Shown: positions 25,094 through 33,761, counted from the stretch's first letter. The stretch: 64,000 nucleotides of DNA from Oscillospiraceae bacterium (GCA_902774035.1 CACYHA010000005.1:1-64000), one strand, 5' to 3'. The notes: generated from the letters alone by a model not told the origin. Program-made: numbers and translations.

Positions 25094-25831
25094 TTATTCA
25101 GCGGCGGCTTCTTCTGCCGGCGCTTCTTCCACGGCGGGAGCGTTGGATTCGCCCTGTCTGCCTTCGATGATCGCATCGGCCATTGCGCCGGAGATCAGGC
25201 GAACTGCACGGATGGCGTCGTCGTTGCCGGGGATGACATAATCCACTTCGTCCGGGTCACAGTTGGTGTCCACAATGGCGATGATGGGGATGCCGAGCTT
25301 ATGGGCTTCCGCAACGGCGATGCGCTCTTTGCGCGGGTCAACGATGAACAGCGCGTCCGGCTGCTTCTTCATGCCGGTGATGCCGCCCATGAATTTTTCG
25401 AGCTTTTCGATCTCAAGCTGCAGCTTGATGACTTCCTTCTTCGGAAGCATGGCAAAGGTGCCGTCGGTCTCCATCTGCTTGAGCTGGGCCAGGCGGCGGA
25501 TACGCTTCTGGATGGTGCCGAAGTTGGTCAGCATACCGCCGAGCCAACGGGCGTTGACATAGGGCATGTCGCAGCGGGCGGCTTCTTCGCGGATGGAATC
25601 CATCGCCTGCTTTTTCGTGCCGACAAACAGCAGCGTGCCGCCGTTTTCGGAGAGCTCGCGCACGAAATGATACGCCTCGTCGAGTTTGCGAACGGTCTTC
25701 TGCAGGTCGATGATGTAGATACCGTTGCGTTCTGTGAAAATGTACTCCGCCATTTTCGGGTTCCAGCGTCTTGTCTGGTGGCCGAAATGCACACCGGCTT
25801 CAAGAAGCTGCTTCATTGATACAACTGCCAT
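25094..25831 (-). CDS. rpsB: 30S ribosomal protein S2
   Basis: 245 residues. [20 protein letters not shown] (about 7-26) and the [16 protein letters not shown] and [19 protein letters not shown] segments are family signatures. The C-terminus is an Ala/Glu-rich tail. The ATG at 25831 is 8 bases after AAGGAGG; another ATG two codons upstream is too close to the site. Co-transcribed with tsf. Confidence 0.96.
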   Translation of the reverse strand: MAVVSMKQLLEAGVHFGHQTRRWNPKMAEYIFTERNGIYIIDLQKTVRKLDEAYHFVRELSENGGTLLFVGTKKQAMDSIREEAARCDMPYVNARWLGGMLTNFGTIQKRIRRLAQLKQMETDGTFAMLPKKEVIKLQLEIEKLEKFMGGITGMKKQPDALFIVDPRKERIAVAEAHKLGIPIIAIVDTNCDPDEVDYVIPGNDDAIRAVRLISGAMADAIIEGRQGESNAPAVEEAPAEEAAAE

Positions 25832-25934
25832 GGTCATATCCTCCTTAAAAAATGTTTGTAACCTCCGAAAGGGCAAGGGCCCGCCGCGCGGACTGGCCGC
25901 GAACAGGGCAGACTGACCCCTTTCGTGCGTTATC
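25832..25934 (-). promoter_or_regulatory. rpsB leader
   Basis: About 100 bases of untranslated leader. It is GC-rich in its 5' half, with complementary AAAGGGG and CCCTTT segments at its ends and two internal short hairpins. Autoregulation by S2 is plausible by analogy; no known leader consensus was recognised. Confidence 0.4.
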
Positions 25935-25940
25935 CGTTGC

Positions 25941-25969
25941 ATTATAGCACAAGCGATTTTAAATTGCAA
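25941..25969 (-). promoter_or_regulatory. sigma-A promoter of rpsB-tsf
   Basis: Minus strand: TTGCAA (25964-25969), 17-base spacer, TATAAT (25941-25946). Confidence 0.75.
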
Positions 25970-26016
25970 GGTTTTTTTGAAAAAAGTTTTCGCCATGTAC
26001 CAGGGAAAAAATCATT

Positions 26017-26288
26017 TGTGCCGAAGCACTCGCCCCGGCACTATTTTTCATACGGCTCGCGCCGTATTTTTGAGGAAGGTCTCCCCTCCTCTGTTCGGCG
26101 GAGAAGCTGCAAACGCTCGGCTGCGGCGGATTCGCTTCAAGGTGCGGGATCCTGCCGCCGCCACGGCAAAGAACAGAAGGGGAACAGAAGAATTCTGCGT
26201 TTGCAGCTTCTTCCGCCGCTTTGCACTTTGCGCGGAACTTCTCCGCTGAAGATAGTATCACCATGCATCCGTAAAAAATGCATGGTGA
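26017..26288. other. highly structured non-coding segment between murC and rpsB
   Basis: No coding sequence. CGGCGGAGAAGCTGCAAACG (26096-26115) pairs with 26198-26218 (one bulge). A second long pairing crosses it: 26082-26096 with GAACAGAAGGGGA (26171-26183). Smaller hairpins are GTGCC/GGCAC (26017-26041), ATACGGC-TCGC-GCCGTAT followed by five T on the plus strand (26050-26072), and TCACCATGCAT/ATGCATGGTGA around a short A-rich loop (26258-26288), just past the murC stop. The last is a hairpin without a downstream T-run. Confidence 0.6.
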
Positions 26289-26302
26289 CAGGTGGAAGAT
26301 TT

Positions 26303-27679
26303 TTACTTTTTTTCGAGCTTTGCCTTCATCAGCTTTGCGGCCTTGTAAATGTCGCCGCAGCCCAGGGTGATGATCAGGTCGCCCGCCTGCGCGTGTTCGA
26401 GCGTGTAGTCCGCGACCTCCTCAAAGGTGTTGAACCAGACGGAGCCGGGGATCTTTTCCGCGAGGTCCTTTGTGCAGATGCCGTAGGTGTTCACCTCGCG
26501 CGAGCCCATGATCTCTGTCATGACGCAGCGGTCGGGGATCTGCAGCACACGGACGAAATCGTCGAACAGGATCTTCGTGCGCGAATAGGTGAAAGGCTGG
26601 AACACCGCCCAGACCGTGCGGTAGCCCATCTGCATCACGGCGCTCAGCGTCGCTTCCAGCTCGTTCGGGTGGTGGGCGTAGTCGTCCGCGATGGTGATGC
26701 CGCCGATCTCGGCAAGAATCTCAAACCGCCGCCCCGCGCCGGTAAAGGTTGCGATGCCCGTTTCGCAGTCCGCAAAGGACACGCCGGCGTTCACAGCCGC
26801 CGCAAAAGCGGCCAGCGCGTTGTATATGTGGTGTTTACCGGGGATCCTGAGCTGCAGGTGCGCCACGGTTTCGCCGCGAAAGACAACGTCGAACCCGGCG
26901 AACGCGCCGCGCTCAAAGGTGATGTTCGCCGCGCTGTAGTCGTTTTTGCTGTCAAGACCGAAGGTGAGCTTTTCCTTGTCGAGCCCTTCCACTGCCCGGA
27001 CCGTGTTGGCGTCGTCGCCGTTATAGATCAGGGTGCGGCTCGTCAGCGCGGAAAACTTGCGGAAGGACGCGATGATGTTGTCGAGGTTCTTGAAGTATTC
27101 CAGATGATCCTCGTCCACATTCAGGATCACGGCAACCGAGGGCGAAAGATCCAGATAGTGATCCTTGTATTCGCAGGCCTCGCAGACCAGCGTGTCGGCG
27201 CTCCCCGCGCGGCCGTGGGAGCCGATCATAGGCAGCACGCCGCCGATCACTGCGCCCGGGTCCTTCCCGGCGGTCAGCAGGATCTGCGTGAGCATGGAGG
27301 TGGTGGTCGTTTTGCCGTGGGTGCCGCAAACGCCGATGCAGTTTTTGTAGCGCCGGGTGATGGCGCCGAAGAGCTTTGCGCGTTCAAAGGCGGGGATTTC
27401 GCCGTTCTTTGCGGCAAGAAGCTCCGGGTTGTCGGGCAGGATCGCCGCCGTATAGACGATCAGATCCGCACCGGCAAGGTTTTCCGCCTTCTGGCCGAGA
27501 ATGACCTTGACGCCAAGCGAACGCAGATGGTCGATGTTGTCGCCCGGGTTGTTGTCGGAGCCTTGAACCGTATAGCCCCAGGAGAGCAAAATCTCCGCAA
27601 GCGGGCACATACCGGAACCGCCGATGCCGATGAAATGCACCGTTTTGACCTGTGCGAGCAATTGATCGATCGTTTGCAT
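26303..27679 (-). CDS. murC: UDP-N-acetylmuramate-L-alanine ligase
   Basis: 458 residues. It adds L-Ala to UDP-MurNAc with ATP, the first peptide step of peptidoglycan synthesis, in the cytoplasm. HFIGIGGSGMCPLAEILL (residues 15-32) is the UDP-binding loop, CGTHGKTTTTSM (about 113-124) the ATP P-loop, and DDYAHHPNEL the C-terminal domain signature. The ATG at 27679 has AAGGAATCC upstream. Monocistronic, divergent from the dipicolinate genes; the two promoters overlap within 70 bases. Confidence 0.96.
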   Translation of the reverse strand: MQTIDQLLAQVKTVHFIGIGGSGMCPLAEILLSWGYTVQGSDNNPGDNIDHLRSLGVKVILGQKAENLAGADLIVYTAAILPDNPELLAAKNGEIPAFERAKLFGAITRRYKNCIGVCGTHGKTTTTSMLTQILLTAGKDPGAVIGGVLPMIGSHGRAGSADTLVCEACEYKDHYLDLSPSVAVILNVDEDHLEYFKNLDNIIASFRKFSALTSRTLIYNGDDANTVRAVEGLDKEKLTFGLDSKNDYSAANITFERGAFAGFDVVFRGETVAHLQLRIPGKHHIYNALAAFAAAVNAGVSFADCETGIATFTGAGRRFEILAEIGGITIADDYAHHPNELEATLSAVMQMGYRTVWAVFQPFTYSRTKILFDDFVRVLQIPDRCVMTEIMGSREVNTYGICTKDLAEKIPGSVWFNTFEEVADYTLEHAQAGDLIITLGCGDIYKAAKLMKAKLEKK

Positions 27680-27711
27680 AAGGATTCCTTCTTTACTGAG
27701 TTTGTCAGTTT

Positions 27712-27740
27712 ATTATATCGCATTTTTTTGATTCTGTAAA
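27712..27740 (-). promoter_or_regulatory. sigma-A promoter of murC
   Basis: Minus strand: TTTACA (27735-27740), 17-base spacer, TATAAT (27712-27717). Confidence 0.65.
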
Positions 27741-27755
27741 CACCTTTTTGCAAAT

Positions 27756-27784
27756 GCACCAAAACTTCGCCGCCGTCATACAAT
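27756..27784 (+). promoter_or_regulatory. mother-cell sigma (SigK/SigE-type) promoter of dpaA-dpaB
   Basis: GCACC (27756-27760), 16-base spacer, CATACAAT (27777-27784), ending 26 bases before the start codon. CATAnnnT at -10 and AC at -35 fit the mother-cell sigma pattern; no sigma-A promoter is seen for the gene. Confidence 0.5.
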
Positions 27785-27810
27785 GGCGTATGAATGAAGG
27801 AGGGGTCCGA

Positions 27811-28665
27811 ATGGAACACAGCTTTGTGCTTCTGGCCGGGGACGCGCGTCTGCGCGCGCTGCTGCATTTGCTGGAGGAAAAGGGAATATCCGCCCTGCAT
27901 TTGACCGCCTGCCGCTCCCCTGCCGCGCTGGAAGCGGCGGTCGCGATCGCGAAGACGCTGGTGCTGCCCGTTCCGATGAGCCGCGACGGCGTTCATCTTT
28001 GCAGCAGCGGCGAGGAATGCATCCTGCTGGAGGATGTGCTCGGTGCGCTGCGGCCGGGGCAGGAAGTGTTCGGCGGCGCCATTTCCGCAGACCAAAAGGC
28101 GAAGATCGAAGCCCGGGGCGCAAAGGCGGTCGATTTTTTACGGGATGCGCCTTTCGTTTTGAAAAACGCCGCGTTCACGGCGCAGGGTGCGCTGCGTCTG
28201 CTGCTGGAGCATCTGAATGTGCCGCTGCAGGGGCTGCCGGTGCTCGTTACGGGCTACGGCCGCGTCGGAAAAGCGGCGGGAACGCTGCTGCGTTCGGTCG
28301 GCTGCCGCGTGAGCGTTGCCGCACGCAGCGAGGTTCAGCGCACCGAAGCGGCGCTCTCCGGCTGCGCGGCGATCACGCTCGACGCGATGCCCGCGATTTT
28401 GCCGCGGACGGCAGCCATCCTCAACACGGCGCCCGCGCCCCTCTTCGACGCGGGGACACTGCGGCGCTGCCAAAAGGACGCGCTCTATCTGGAGCTTGCC
28501 TCCGCCCCCTTCGGCGCGCAGGAAACCGAGGTTCGCGCCGCCGGGCTGCACTACGTTTTCGGCGGAGGGCTGCCCGGAAGGTTTTGCGCGGCCGGGTGCG
28601 CAGACGCGATGCTGCAGGTGATGAAGGGGAAGTGCCCGCTGCTTTCCCCGATGTGTGAAACCTGA
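27811..28665 (+). CDS. dpaA: dipicolinate synthase subunit A
   Basis: 284 residues. With DpaB it makes dipicolinic acid from the lysine-pathway dihydrodipicolinate in the mother cell for storage in the spore core. The N-terminal DpaA domain (1-130) is followed by a Rossmann fold with VTGYGRVGKAAGTLL (about 146-160) and the pattern AAFTAQGALRLLLEH. GAAGGAGGGG precedes the ATG at 27811; the longer reading overlaps the promoter. Followed by dpaB after 123 bases without a visible gene. Confidence 0.9.
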   Translation: MEHSFVLLAGDARLRALLHLLEEKGISALHLTACRSPAALEAAVAIAKTLVLPVPMSRDGVHLCSSGEECILLEDVLGALRPGQEVFGGAISADQKAKIEARGAKAVDFLRDAPFVLKNAAFTAQGALRLLLEHLNVPLQGLPVLVTGYGRVGKAAGTLLRSVGCRVSVAARSEVQRTEAALSGCAAITLDAMPAILPRTAAILNTAPAPLFDAGTLRRCQKDALYLELASAPFGAQETEVRAAGLHYVFGGGLPGRFCAAGCADAMLQVMKGKCPLLSPMCET

Positions 28666-28788
28666 CGGCTTTCAAGAGATTTCTGTGCAAAATGGCGGAA
28701 AACTGCCGACAGGATTTGCGCATCCGAGTGAATCGGCGGGTACACAACGGCTGAAAAAGCCGGCACCGCAGCAAAAGGAGGTGATCTC

Positions 28789-29361
28789 ATGCACAAAGCT
28801 TCTCTCGGTTATGCCATGACCGGCTCGTTCTGCACCTTTGAAAAAAGCCTTGCCGAACTGCAAAAGCTGCTGGATTCCGGCTACGCCGTGCTGCCGATCC
28901 TGTCGTTCCACGCGGCGCAGACCGACACGCGCTTCGGCAAAGCGGCCGATTTCATCGCGCGTATGGAAACGATGACCGGCCGCCCTGTCTGGCGCACGCT
29001 GACCGCCGTGGAGCCCATCGGCCCGAAAAAGCTCTGCGATCTGCTGATCGTTTCGCCCTGCACCGGCAACACGCTCGGCAAGCTGGCCGCCGGCATCTAT
29101 GACACGCCGGTCACGCTCGCCGTGAAATCCCAGCTTCGCGCCGGACGGCCCGTGCTGCTCGGCGTTTCCACCAACGACGCGCTGGAAGGCTCCGCCAACA
29201 GCATCGGCACCCTGCTTGCGCGAAAGAACGTCTTCTTTTTGCCGATGGCGCAGGATGCGCCGGAGCACAAGCCGCGTTCCGTGGTCTGCGATTTTTCGAA
29301 GACCGGCGCAGCCGCCGAAGCAGCCCTGCGCGGGGAACAACTGCAGCCCCTGTTTTTTTGA
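28789..29361 (+). CDS. dpaB: dipicolinate synthase subunit B
   Basis: 190 residues, flavoprotein (Dfp/UbiX-like) fold. GYAMTGSFCTF (about 7-17), SPCTGNTLGKLAAGIYDTP (about 89-107) and VSTNDALEGSANSIG identify SpoVFB. It works with DpaA; its presence marks the organism as an endospore former. AAAAGGAGGTGATCTC precedes the ATG. No dapA or asd gene follows, unlike the Bacillus subtilis operon. The 123 bases upstream contain no promoter that I can support. Confidence 0.93.
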   Translation: MHKASLGYAMTGSFCTFEKSLAELQKLLDSGYAVLPILSFHAAQTDTRFGKAADFIARMETMTGRPVWRTLTAVEPIGPKKLCDLLIVSPCTGNTLGKLAAGIYDTPVTLAVKSQLRAGRPVLLGVSTNDALEGSANSIGTLLARKNVFFLPMAQDAPEHKPRSVVCDFSKTGAAAEAALRGEQLQPLFF

Positions 29362-29379
29362 ATCAGTGATGCTTACCTC

Positions 29380-29408
29380 TTGCCAACCGCGCATGATTCC
29401 GCTATAAT
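29380..29408 (+). promoter_or_regulatory. sigma-A promoter of the TPR-DUF4037 operon
   Basis: TTGCCA (29380-29385), 17-base spacer, TATAAT (29403-29408). Confidence 0.65.
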
Positions 29409-29428
29409 GGGGGCAGGAGGCGAAGCAT

Positions 29429-30259
29429 ATGCCATTGAACAAAGAAGACTACGCGGAACCCCGCTGCCTGCTGTGCGACATGGATCCGAACAGCGAACAG
29501 GCGAAGGTCCAGTCCGTCCCCGTGGGTCGAATTCTGGAAAAGTTCGATCAGTTCCTTGATAAAAACGACACGGACGGCGCAAAGCGTCACCTGCTGTACT
29601 GGATCGAAGAAGCCCGCGCCGGGCATGACAAGCGCGGCCTCTTCACCCTCAGCAACGAATGGATGGGCCTTGCACGCAAGCTGGGGCTCAGGGACGAAGC
29701 GCTCAAAGCCGCGGAAGACACCCTCGCGCTGGCGGAACAGCTCGGCATGACGGAAAACGTCACCGGCGCGACGGCGCTGCTCAACGCCGGCACCGTCTGC
29801 AAGGCGTTCGGAGAAGCCGAAAAAGGGCTACCTCTCTTTGAAAAAGCAAAAGAGATCTATGAAGCGCAGCTTGCGCCGGACGACGAACGGCTGCCGGGGC
29901 TTTACAACAACATGGGGCTGGCCCTTTGCGACCTCGGCCGCTTTGACGAAGCGAAGGCCGCCTACGAAAAGGCGTTTTCGCTGACCGCAGCCGTTCCGCA
30001 GCGCGCCGGCGACGCCGCCATCACCCTGCTGAACCTCGCGAACCTCATCGAGGCGCAGCGCGGACTGATGGAGGGCAACGACGAGATCCTCGCCTGCCTT
30101 GACCGGGCGCAGGCACTGCTGGACAGCGAAGGACTGCCCCGCGACGGCTATTACGCCTTTGTCTGCGAAAAATGTGCCCCGACCTTCGGCTACTACGGCT
30201 ATTTTGATTATCAGAACGCGCTGCTTTCACGCGCAAGGAGCATTTATGAAGGGGCTTGA
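29429..30259 (+). CDS. tetratricopeptide-repeat protein
   Basis: 276 residues, cytoplasmic. A short N-terminal segment with CLLCD is followed by TPR-like helical pairs from about 35 to 240; ALKAAEDTLALAEQLG, GLPLFEKAKEIYEAQ and GLYNNMGLALCDLGRFDEAK are the clearest repeats. It should bind a protein partner. Its end overlaps the DUF4037 gene by 14 bases, so the two are translated as a pair and probably work together. GCAGGAGGC precedes the ATG. Confidence 0.8.
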   Translation: MPLNKEDYAEPRCLLCDMDPNSEQAKVQSVPVGRILEKFDQFLDKNDTDGAKRHLLYWIEEARAGHDKRGLFTLSNEWMGLARKLGLRDEALKAAEDTLALAEQLGMTENVTGATALLNAGTVCKAFGEAEKGLPLFEKAKEIYEAQLAPDDERLPGLYNNMGLALCDLGRFDEAKAAYEKAFSLTAAVPQRAGDAAITLLNLANLIEAQRGLMEGNDEILACLDRAQALLDSEGLPRDGYYAFVCEKCAPTFGYYGYFDYQNALLSRARSIYEGA

Positions 30260-31172
30260 ACTTTGCGAAAGATTCTATGAAACCTATGGCGCGCCGATGC
30301 TGCACGCGCAGTTTGCGCCGTTCGAAGAGATCATTGCCGTCGGCCTTTGCGGCAGCGGTTCGGAATGCTTCGGCTTTGATGACGAGGTCTCCCGCGACCA
30401 CGATTTTGAGCCGGGGTTCTGCCTGTTCCTGCCCGGCGAAGACGTGATCGACCGGCGCACCGCCTTTCTGCTGGAACGCGCCTACGCCAAGCTGCCGAAA
30501 ACCTTTCTCGGCTTTGAGCGCGCGTCCCTTTCCCCTGTTGGCGGCAACCGTCACGGCGTTTTGCGCATGGACGACTTTTTCCGCGCGAAGGTCGGCGCGG
30601 CGGACGGAAGACTGACGGCGGAGCAATGGCTGCGCGTACCGGAGTTTTATCTTGCCGAGGCGACAAACGGCAAGGTCTTTCGCGACGACTGCGGCGCGTT
30701 CACTGCGGTGCGCGAGCATCTGGCGCACATGCCGGAGGACATCCGTCTGAAAAAGCTGGCGGGCGCGTTGCTGCTGATGGCGCAGAGCGGACAATACAAC
30801 TACGCGCGCTGTCTCGCCCACGGCGAACCCGGCGCGGCGCAGCTCGCGCTGAACGAATTCGTCGGCGCGGCGCTGCACACGGTCTTTTTGCTGAACCGCG
30901 CCTACCTGCCGTTTTACAAATGGCAGTTCCGCGCTCTGCGGGCGCTGCCGCACATGAATTCACTGGAACCCGGGCTGCTCGCCCTGCTCATCGGCAAAGC
31001 GAAGGCTCCGGCAGAGGAAGTCGATGCGATCTGCGCCGCCGTGATCTCCGCGCTGCAATCGCAGGAACTCACGACCCAAACCTGCGGCGACCTTGAGCGG
31101 CACGCCTATTCCGTCAACGACCGCATCGGCGATCCGCAGATCCGCAACCTGCATATTCTCGCAGGGGTTTGA
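30246..31172 (+). CDS. DUF4037 nucleotidyltransferase-fold protein
   Basis: 308 residues. VGLCGSGSECFGFDDEVSRD (about 32-51) and HDFEPG give the GS...DxD pattern of the nucleotidyltransferase superfamily, followed by the DUF4037 helical domain (about 150-300). Members are thought to transfer nucleotides to a small molecule or protein; no substrate is known. GGAG lies 6 bases before the ATG at 30246, inside the end of the TPR gene. The partner TPR protein may present the target. Ends at the reversed multi-hairpin element. Confidence 0.75.
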   Translation: MKGLELCERFYETYGAPMLHAQFAPFEEIIAVGLCGSGSECFGFDDEVSRDHDFEPGFCLFLPGEDVIDRRTAFLLERAYAKLPKTFLGFERASLSPVGGNRHGVLRMDDFFRAKVGAADGRLTAEQWLRVPEFYLAEATNGKVFRDDCGAFTAVREHLAHMPEDIRLKKLAGALLLMAQSGQYNYARCLAHGEPGAAQLALNEFVGAALHTVFLLNRAYLPFYKWQFRALRALPHMNSLEPGLLALLIGKAKAPAEEVDAICAAVISALQSQELTTQTCGDLERHAYSVNDRIGDPQIRNLHILAGV

Positions 31173-31182
31173 CCGAAGAACC

Positions 31183-31320
31183 GCGCACGGCAGAGCCGCG
31201 CGCAAGGCGGCGGCGGAACGAACCGTGCGAACGCACGGTTCAAAAACGAAGCACGCTTCGTTTTTCGCGCGGCCCGGGCCGCGCGGTTCCGCCGCCGCCC
31301 CTCGCGCAGCGAAGCTGCGC
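31183..31320 (-). repeat. multi-hairpin intergenic element, copy C (reverse orientation)
   Basis: Read on the minus strand: entry hairpin GCGCAGC-TTC-GCTGCGC (31304-31320), closing stem of 14 pairs GGCGGCGGCGGAAC type (31206-31219 with 31286-31299), three inner hairpins (31266-31285 perfect 20-base palindrome; 31242-31265; 31220-31241) and exit hairpin (31183-31203, one mismatch). It fills the gap between convergent genes and touches the T-run of the lysozyme-gene terminator. Confidence 0.85.
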
Positions 31321-31355
31321 AAAAAAGCCCGCCGGGATTTAAAATCCCTGCGGGC
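31321..31355 (-). terminator. terminator of the secreted lysozyme-like gene
   Basis: Minus strand: a GCCCGC-GGGATT stem (31327-31355) and then six T (31321-31326), directly next to element copy C. Confidence 0.85.
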
Positions 31356-31370
31356 TTGCCTGTTTCTGTG

Positions 31371-32927
31371 TTATTTTGCCACGGCATACATCAAGTTAGA
31401 TGGATCGGAATAGATCCTGTTGCCCTTGGCGTTCGTTATGTAGGTGCACACATAGAAATAATAGCGCACCCCTGCGTCCAGGTCGTCGATCCCGGTCTGC
31501 GTAGTTCCCGCTTTCACGGAACGCACCTCTTCAAAGGCGCCGTCGGGATCCTTCGAAGCGAAGACCGAATAGCCCTCCGCCTTTTTGGAAGCATTCCACT
31601 GCAGCCAGATCTTCCCCCGGCCGTTGTCAATGTCGGTCAGCTTCACACCGGTGGGACGGGTATAGACCGATAGCTCGCCGCCGTCGCTGTAGATAGCGTC
31701 GTCACCCATTTTTGCAAAAGCGGCAACCATGAAGGTGTAGTGCGTGCCGGGCTTGAGGTTCTTGATCGTGCAGCGCAGCTCATCCGCCTCCATGCGGCGC
31801 AGCTTGACCCATTCGTCGTTCACGAGCTGATAGATGCGGTAGCCCTGGGCCGCCGGATAAGCGTTCCAGACCACGGTCACGGTGTCGGCGGTTTTTTCCG
31901 TCACGTCAAAGCCCTCGACCTTTCCGTTTTCAAAGGCGGATTGGGAAAGCTTGCGCAGTGTGGTGACCTGCTTTTCGCCGCATTTTTCGCAGACGAGGAT
32001 CTTCTTGCCGTTGGAGGTGAAGGTCGGCTCCACGCGCTTGGCAACGCTGAACCGGTGCTCCAGACAATCCACGTTGAATTTGATGGTGTTCTCGCACGGG
32101 CCGAGGAAGCCGTTGTTTGCGTTATAAGCATAAACCCGCACGGCAAACCGGCCGAGGCCGAGCTTGGAAAGATCCAGCGTGATGCGGCGCTCGTTTGCGC
32201 CGACGGGGATACCGATGGCGTTCTCCCAGTCGAAATCGTCGCCGGTCTTTTTCGCGATATACACGGCGTAGCCGGTGAAATTGCCGGTGGCGCGGTTCCA
32301 ATTGATGTTGATCAGGCGGTCGGCGTCCAGCGTTTTGTCGTCCGCTTTGGAAGTGGGCTTCACCGCGGAAATGTTGTTGACGCAGTAGACCGGCCAGTAG
32401 CTGTTCACAGCGGCAGCCGCACGCGCGGAAGATCTTGCGGCGCGGTTGGAGGGAACCTCAAAATAATAGCACCAGTAGTAACCCGCGTTGTAGGCGCCTT
32501 CCTGCGTGTTGGGCACCTTGCTCATATAGTTGTAGATGTGTTTGAACTCGTTTTTCTGCAGCTCGTGCTTCAGGTATTCCAACTGACCGGCAATGCTCAG
32601 ATAATCGTAGCCGTTGTTGTTGCAGAAATTCATGAGATTTCTGAATCTGCCGCCGTTCCACTGACACAGACCGCCGGAGGGACGGCCGTTGCAGTCGATG
32701 ATCACGAGCGCGGGATCGAAATCGGATTCGTGTTCAATGTTGGACATGATACCGCAGGCAGCGGCAGGATTGAAACCGATATTCTGGGTCAGATAGGAAA
32801 ACACCTGGGTCTCTTTGGAAGAACCGCCCGCCGCCGACACGCGGGGCGCGGAACCGACCAATGTCAGGACCAGAGTAAAGAACAATGTGAGCGCCAAGAA
32901 CGCTGTTGTCTTCTTTGCCTTTTTCAT
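31371..32927 (-). CDS. secreted phage-tail-lysozyme-domain protein with fibronectin type III repeats
   Basis: 518 residues with a signal peptide (about 1-32, ending PRVSAAGG). Residues 38-165 match the phage tail lysozyme fold: NPAAACGIMSNIEHESDF with the catalytic Glu, and GGLCQWNGGRF. Three FN3-like domains follow (about 190-285, 340-425 and 430-515). Between the first two is a Cys-knuckle (LEHRFSVAK...CEKCGEK) that resembles the repeats of the next secreted protein. It probably cuts or binds peptidoglycan outside the cell. GAGGTGAT lies before the ATG. Its promoter is 130 bases upstream. Confidence 0.8.
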   Translation of the reverse strand: MKKAKKTTAFLALTLFFTLVLTLVGSAPRVSAAGGSSKETQVFSYLTQNIGFNPAAACGIMSNIEHESDFDPALVIIDCNGRPSGGLCQWNGGRFRNLMNFCNNNGYDYLSIAGQLEYLKHELQKNEFKHIYNYMSKVPNTQEGAYNAGYYWCYYFEVPSNRAARSSARAAAAVNSYWPVYCVNNISAVKPTSKADDKTLDADRLININWNRATGNFTGYAVYIAKKTGDDFDWENAIGIPVGANERRITLDLSKLGLGRFAVRVYAYNANNGFLGPCENTIKFNVDCLEHRFSVAKRVEPTFTSNGKKILVCEKCGEKQVTTLRKLSQSAFENGKVEGFDVTEKTADTVTVVWNAYPAAQGYRIYQLVNDEWVKLRRMEADELRCTIKNLKPGTHYTFMVAAFAKMGDDAIYSDGGELSVYTRPTGVKLTDIDNGRGKIWLQWNASKKAEGYSVFASKDPDGAFEEVRSVKAGTTQTGIDDLDAGVRYYFYVCTYITNAKGNRIYSDPSNLMYAVAK

Positions 32928-33065
32928 GTCATCACCTCGCTTTGAGATTGCAGCCGCAAACGGCCGCTTTCGAGAAAGGACTCGATGGATGGAAAGTCAA
33001 TTTCGTTCGTCTTTTTGCCCAGTTGAATGGGAGCGTTTTTGTGCATGTTGAACACAACGTTGGTT

Positions 33066-33094
33066 ATTATAGCAGAAGATCCGTTTTTTGTCAA
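33066..33094 (-). promoter_or_regulatory. sigma-A promoter of the lysozyme-like gene
   Basis: Minus strand: TTGACA (33089-33094), 17-base spacer, TATAAT (33066-33071); leader of about 130 bases. Confidence 0.75.
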
Positions 33095-33571
33095 CCCCCA
33101 ATTTTTCGCGAGCCGCTTTTCAAGGGTTTTTCGCCTCGATTTGCCCTTTTCTGCGTTTGCGGAATCGTTTTCCCCTCCCGCTTTTCCGGTTCGTTTTCGT
33201 GTCAAAATTCGCCCGTTTTCGCCCTTGGTTTTCTTGCCCGTTTTTCGGCGCGGCAGCGTCCGGTTCAGCCGCAAAAAAAGCATTGACCGCCCCGGGGGCG
33301 GTTTATTCCGTTTGCGCTGCATTTTTTGAAATTTTTTTGCCGCAGTGCCGATTTTTCCTTTGGGCGCAAAGCGGCTGATCTTTGGTCAGCTTTGTCCATT
33401 ATTCAATAAATTTGTTTTATTTAAAACATTTTGAAAGATCATTTTGAGAATCTTTCACAAAAAATCACCGTTCGGCATTTGTTGTGTTTTTGCAAGTCGT
33501 TTTTGCGGACGCACGCGTGTGTCCGCTTCCTTTTTCCGTCGAAACGCCCCGAGCTTTTTCCTCTTTCCGCT

Positions 33572-33657
33572 ATACTATTATATATAGCGTTTCTGTGCAT
33601 TGTTTGCCGAATTCGGAAGAACGGACGCGGACTTTGTCATACTATTATATATAGCGT
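33572..33657. repeat. 19-base direct repeat, two copies 67 bases apart
   Basis: ATACTATTATATATAGCGT at 33572-33590 and again at 33639-33657. On the minus strand each contains TATAAT, with AAACAA 17 bases upstream in both. The first copy also has flanking CGCTATA/TATAGCG arms. Confidence 0.75.
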
Positions 33658-33761
33658 CTTTTGCGTTTGTTTCTTCGGCCGCGCACGGAAGCGACAATTT
33701 TCTCTTTTTTGTTTCCGGCTGCGTTTTTTCAAAAAAAGCTTCAACCGGACGCCGTCAAGAG

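Noticed and set aside
26258-26288. rho-independent terminator of murC
   Set aside because: The 11-pair hairpin is real, but its T-run lies in the loop and none follows the stem, so termination there is uncertain.
32924-33046. 40-codon frame ending on the lysozyme-gene ATG
   Set aside because: The ATGA overlap is attractive, but there is no ribosome site and the start would be only about 13 bases from the transcription start; kept as a note only.
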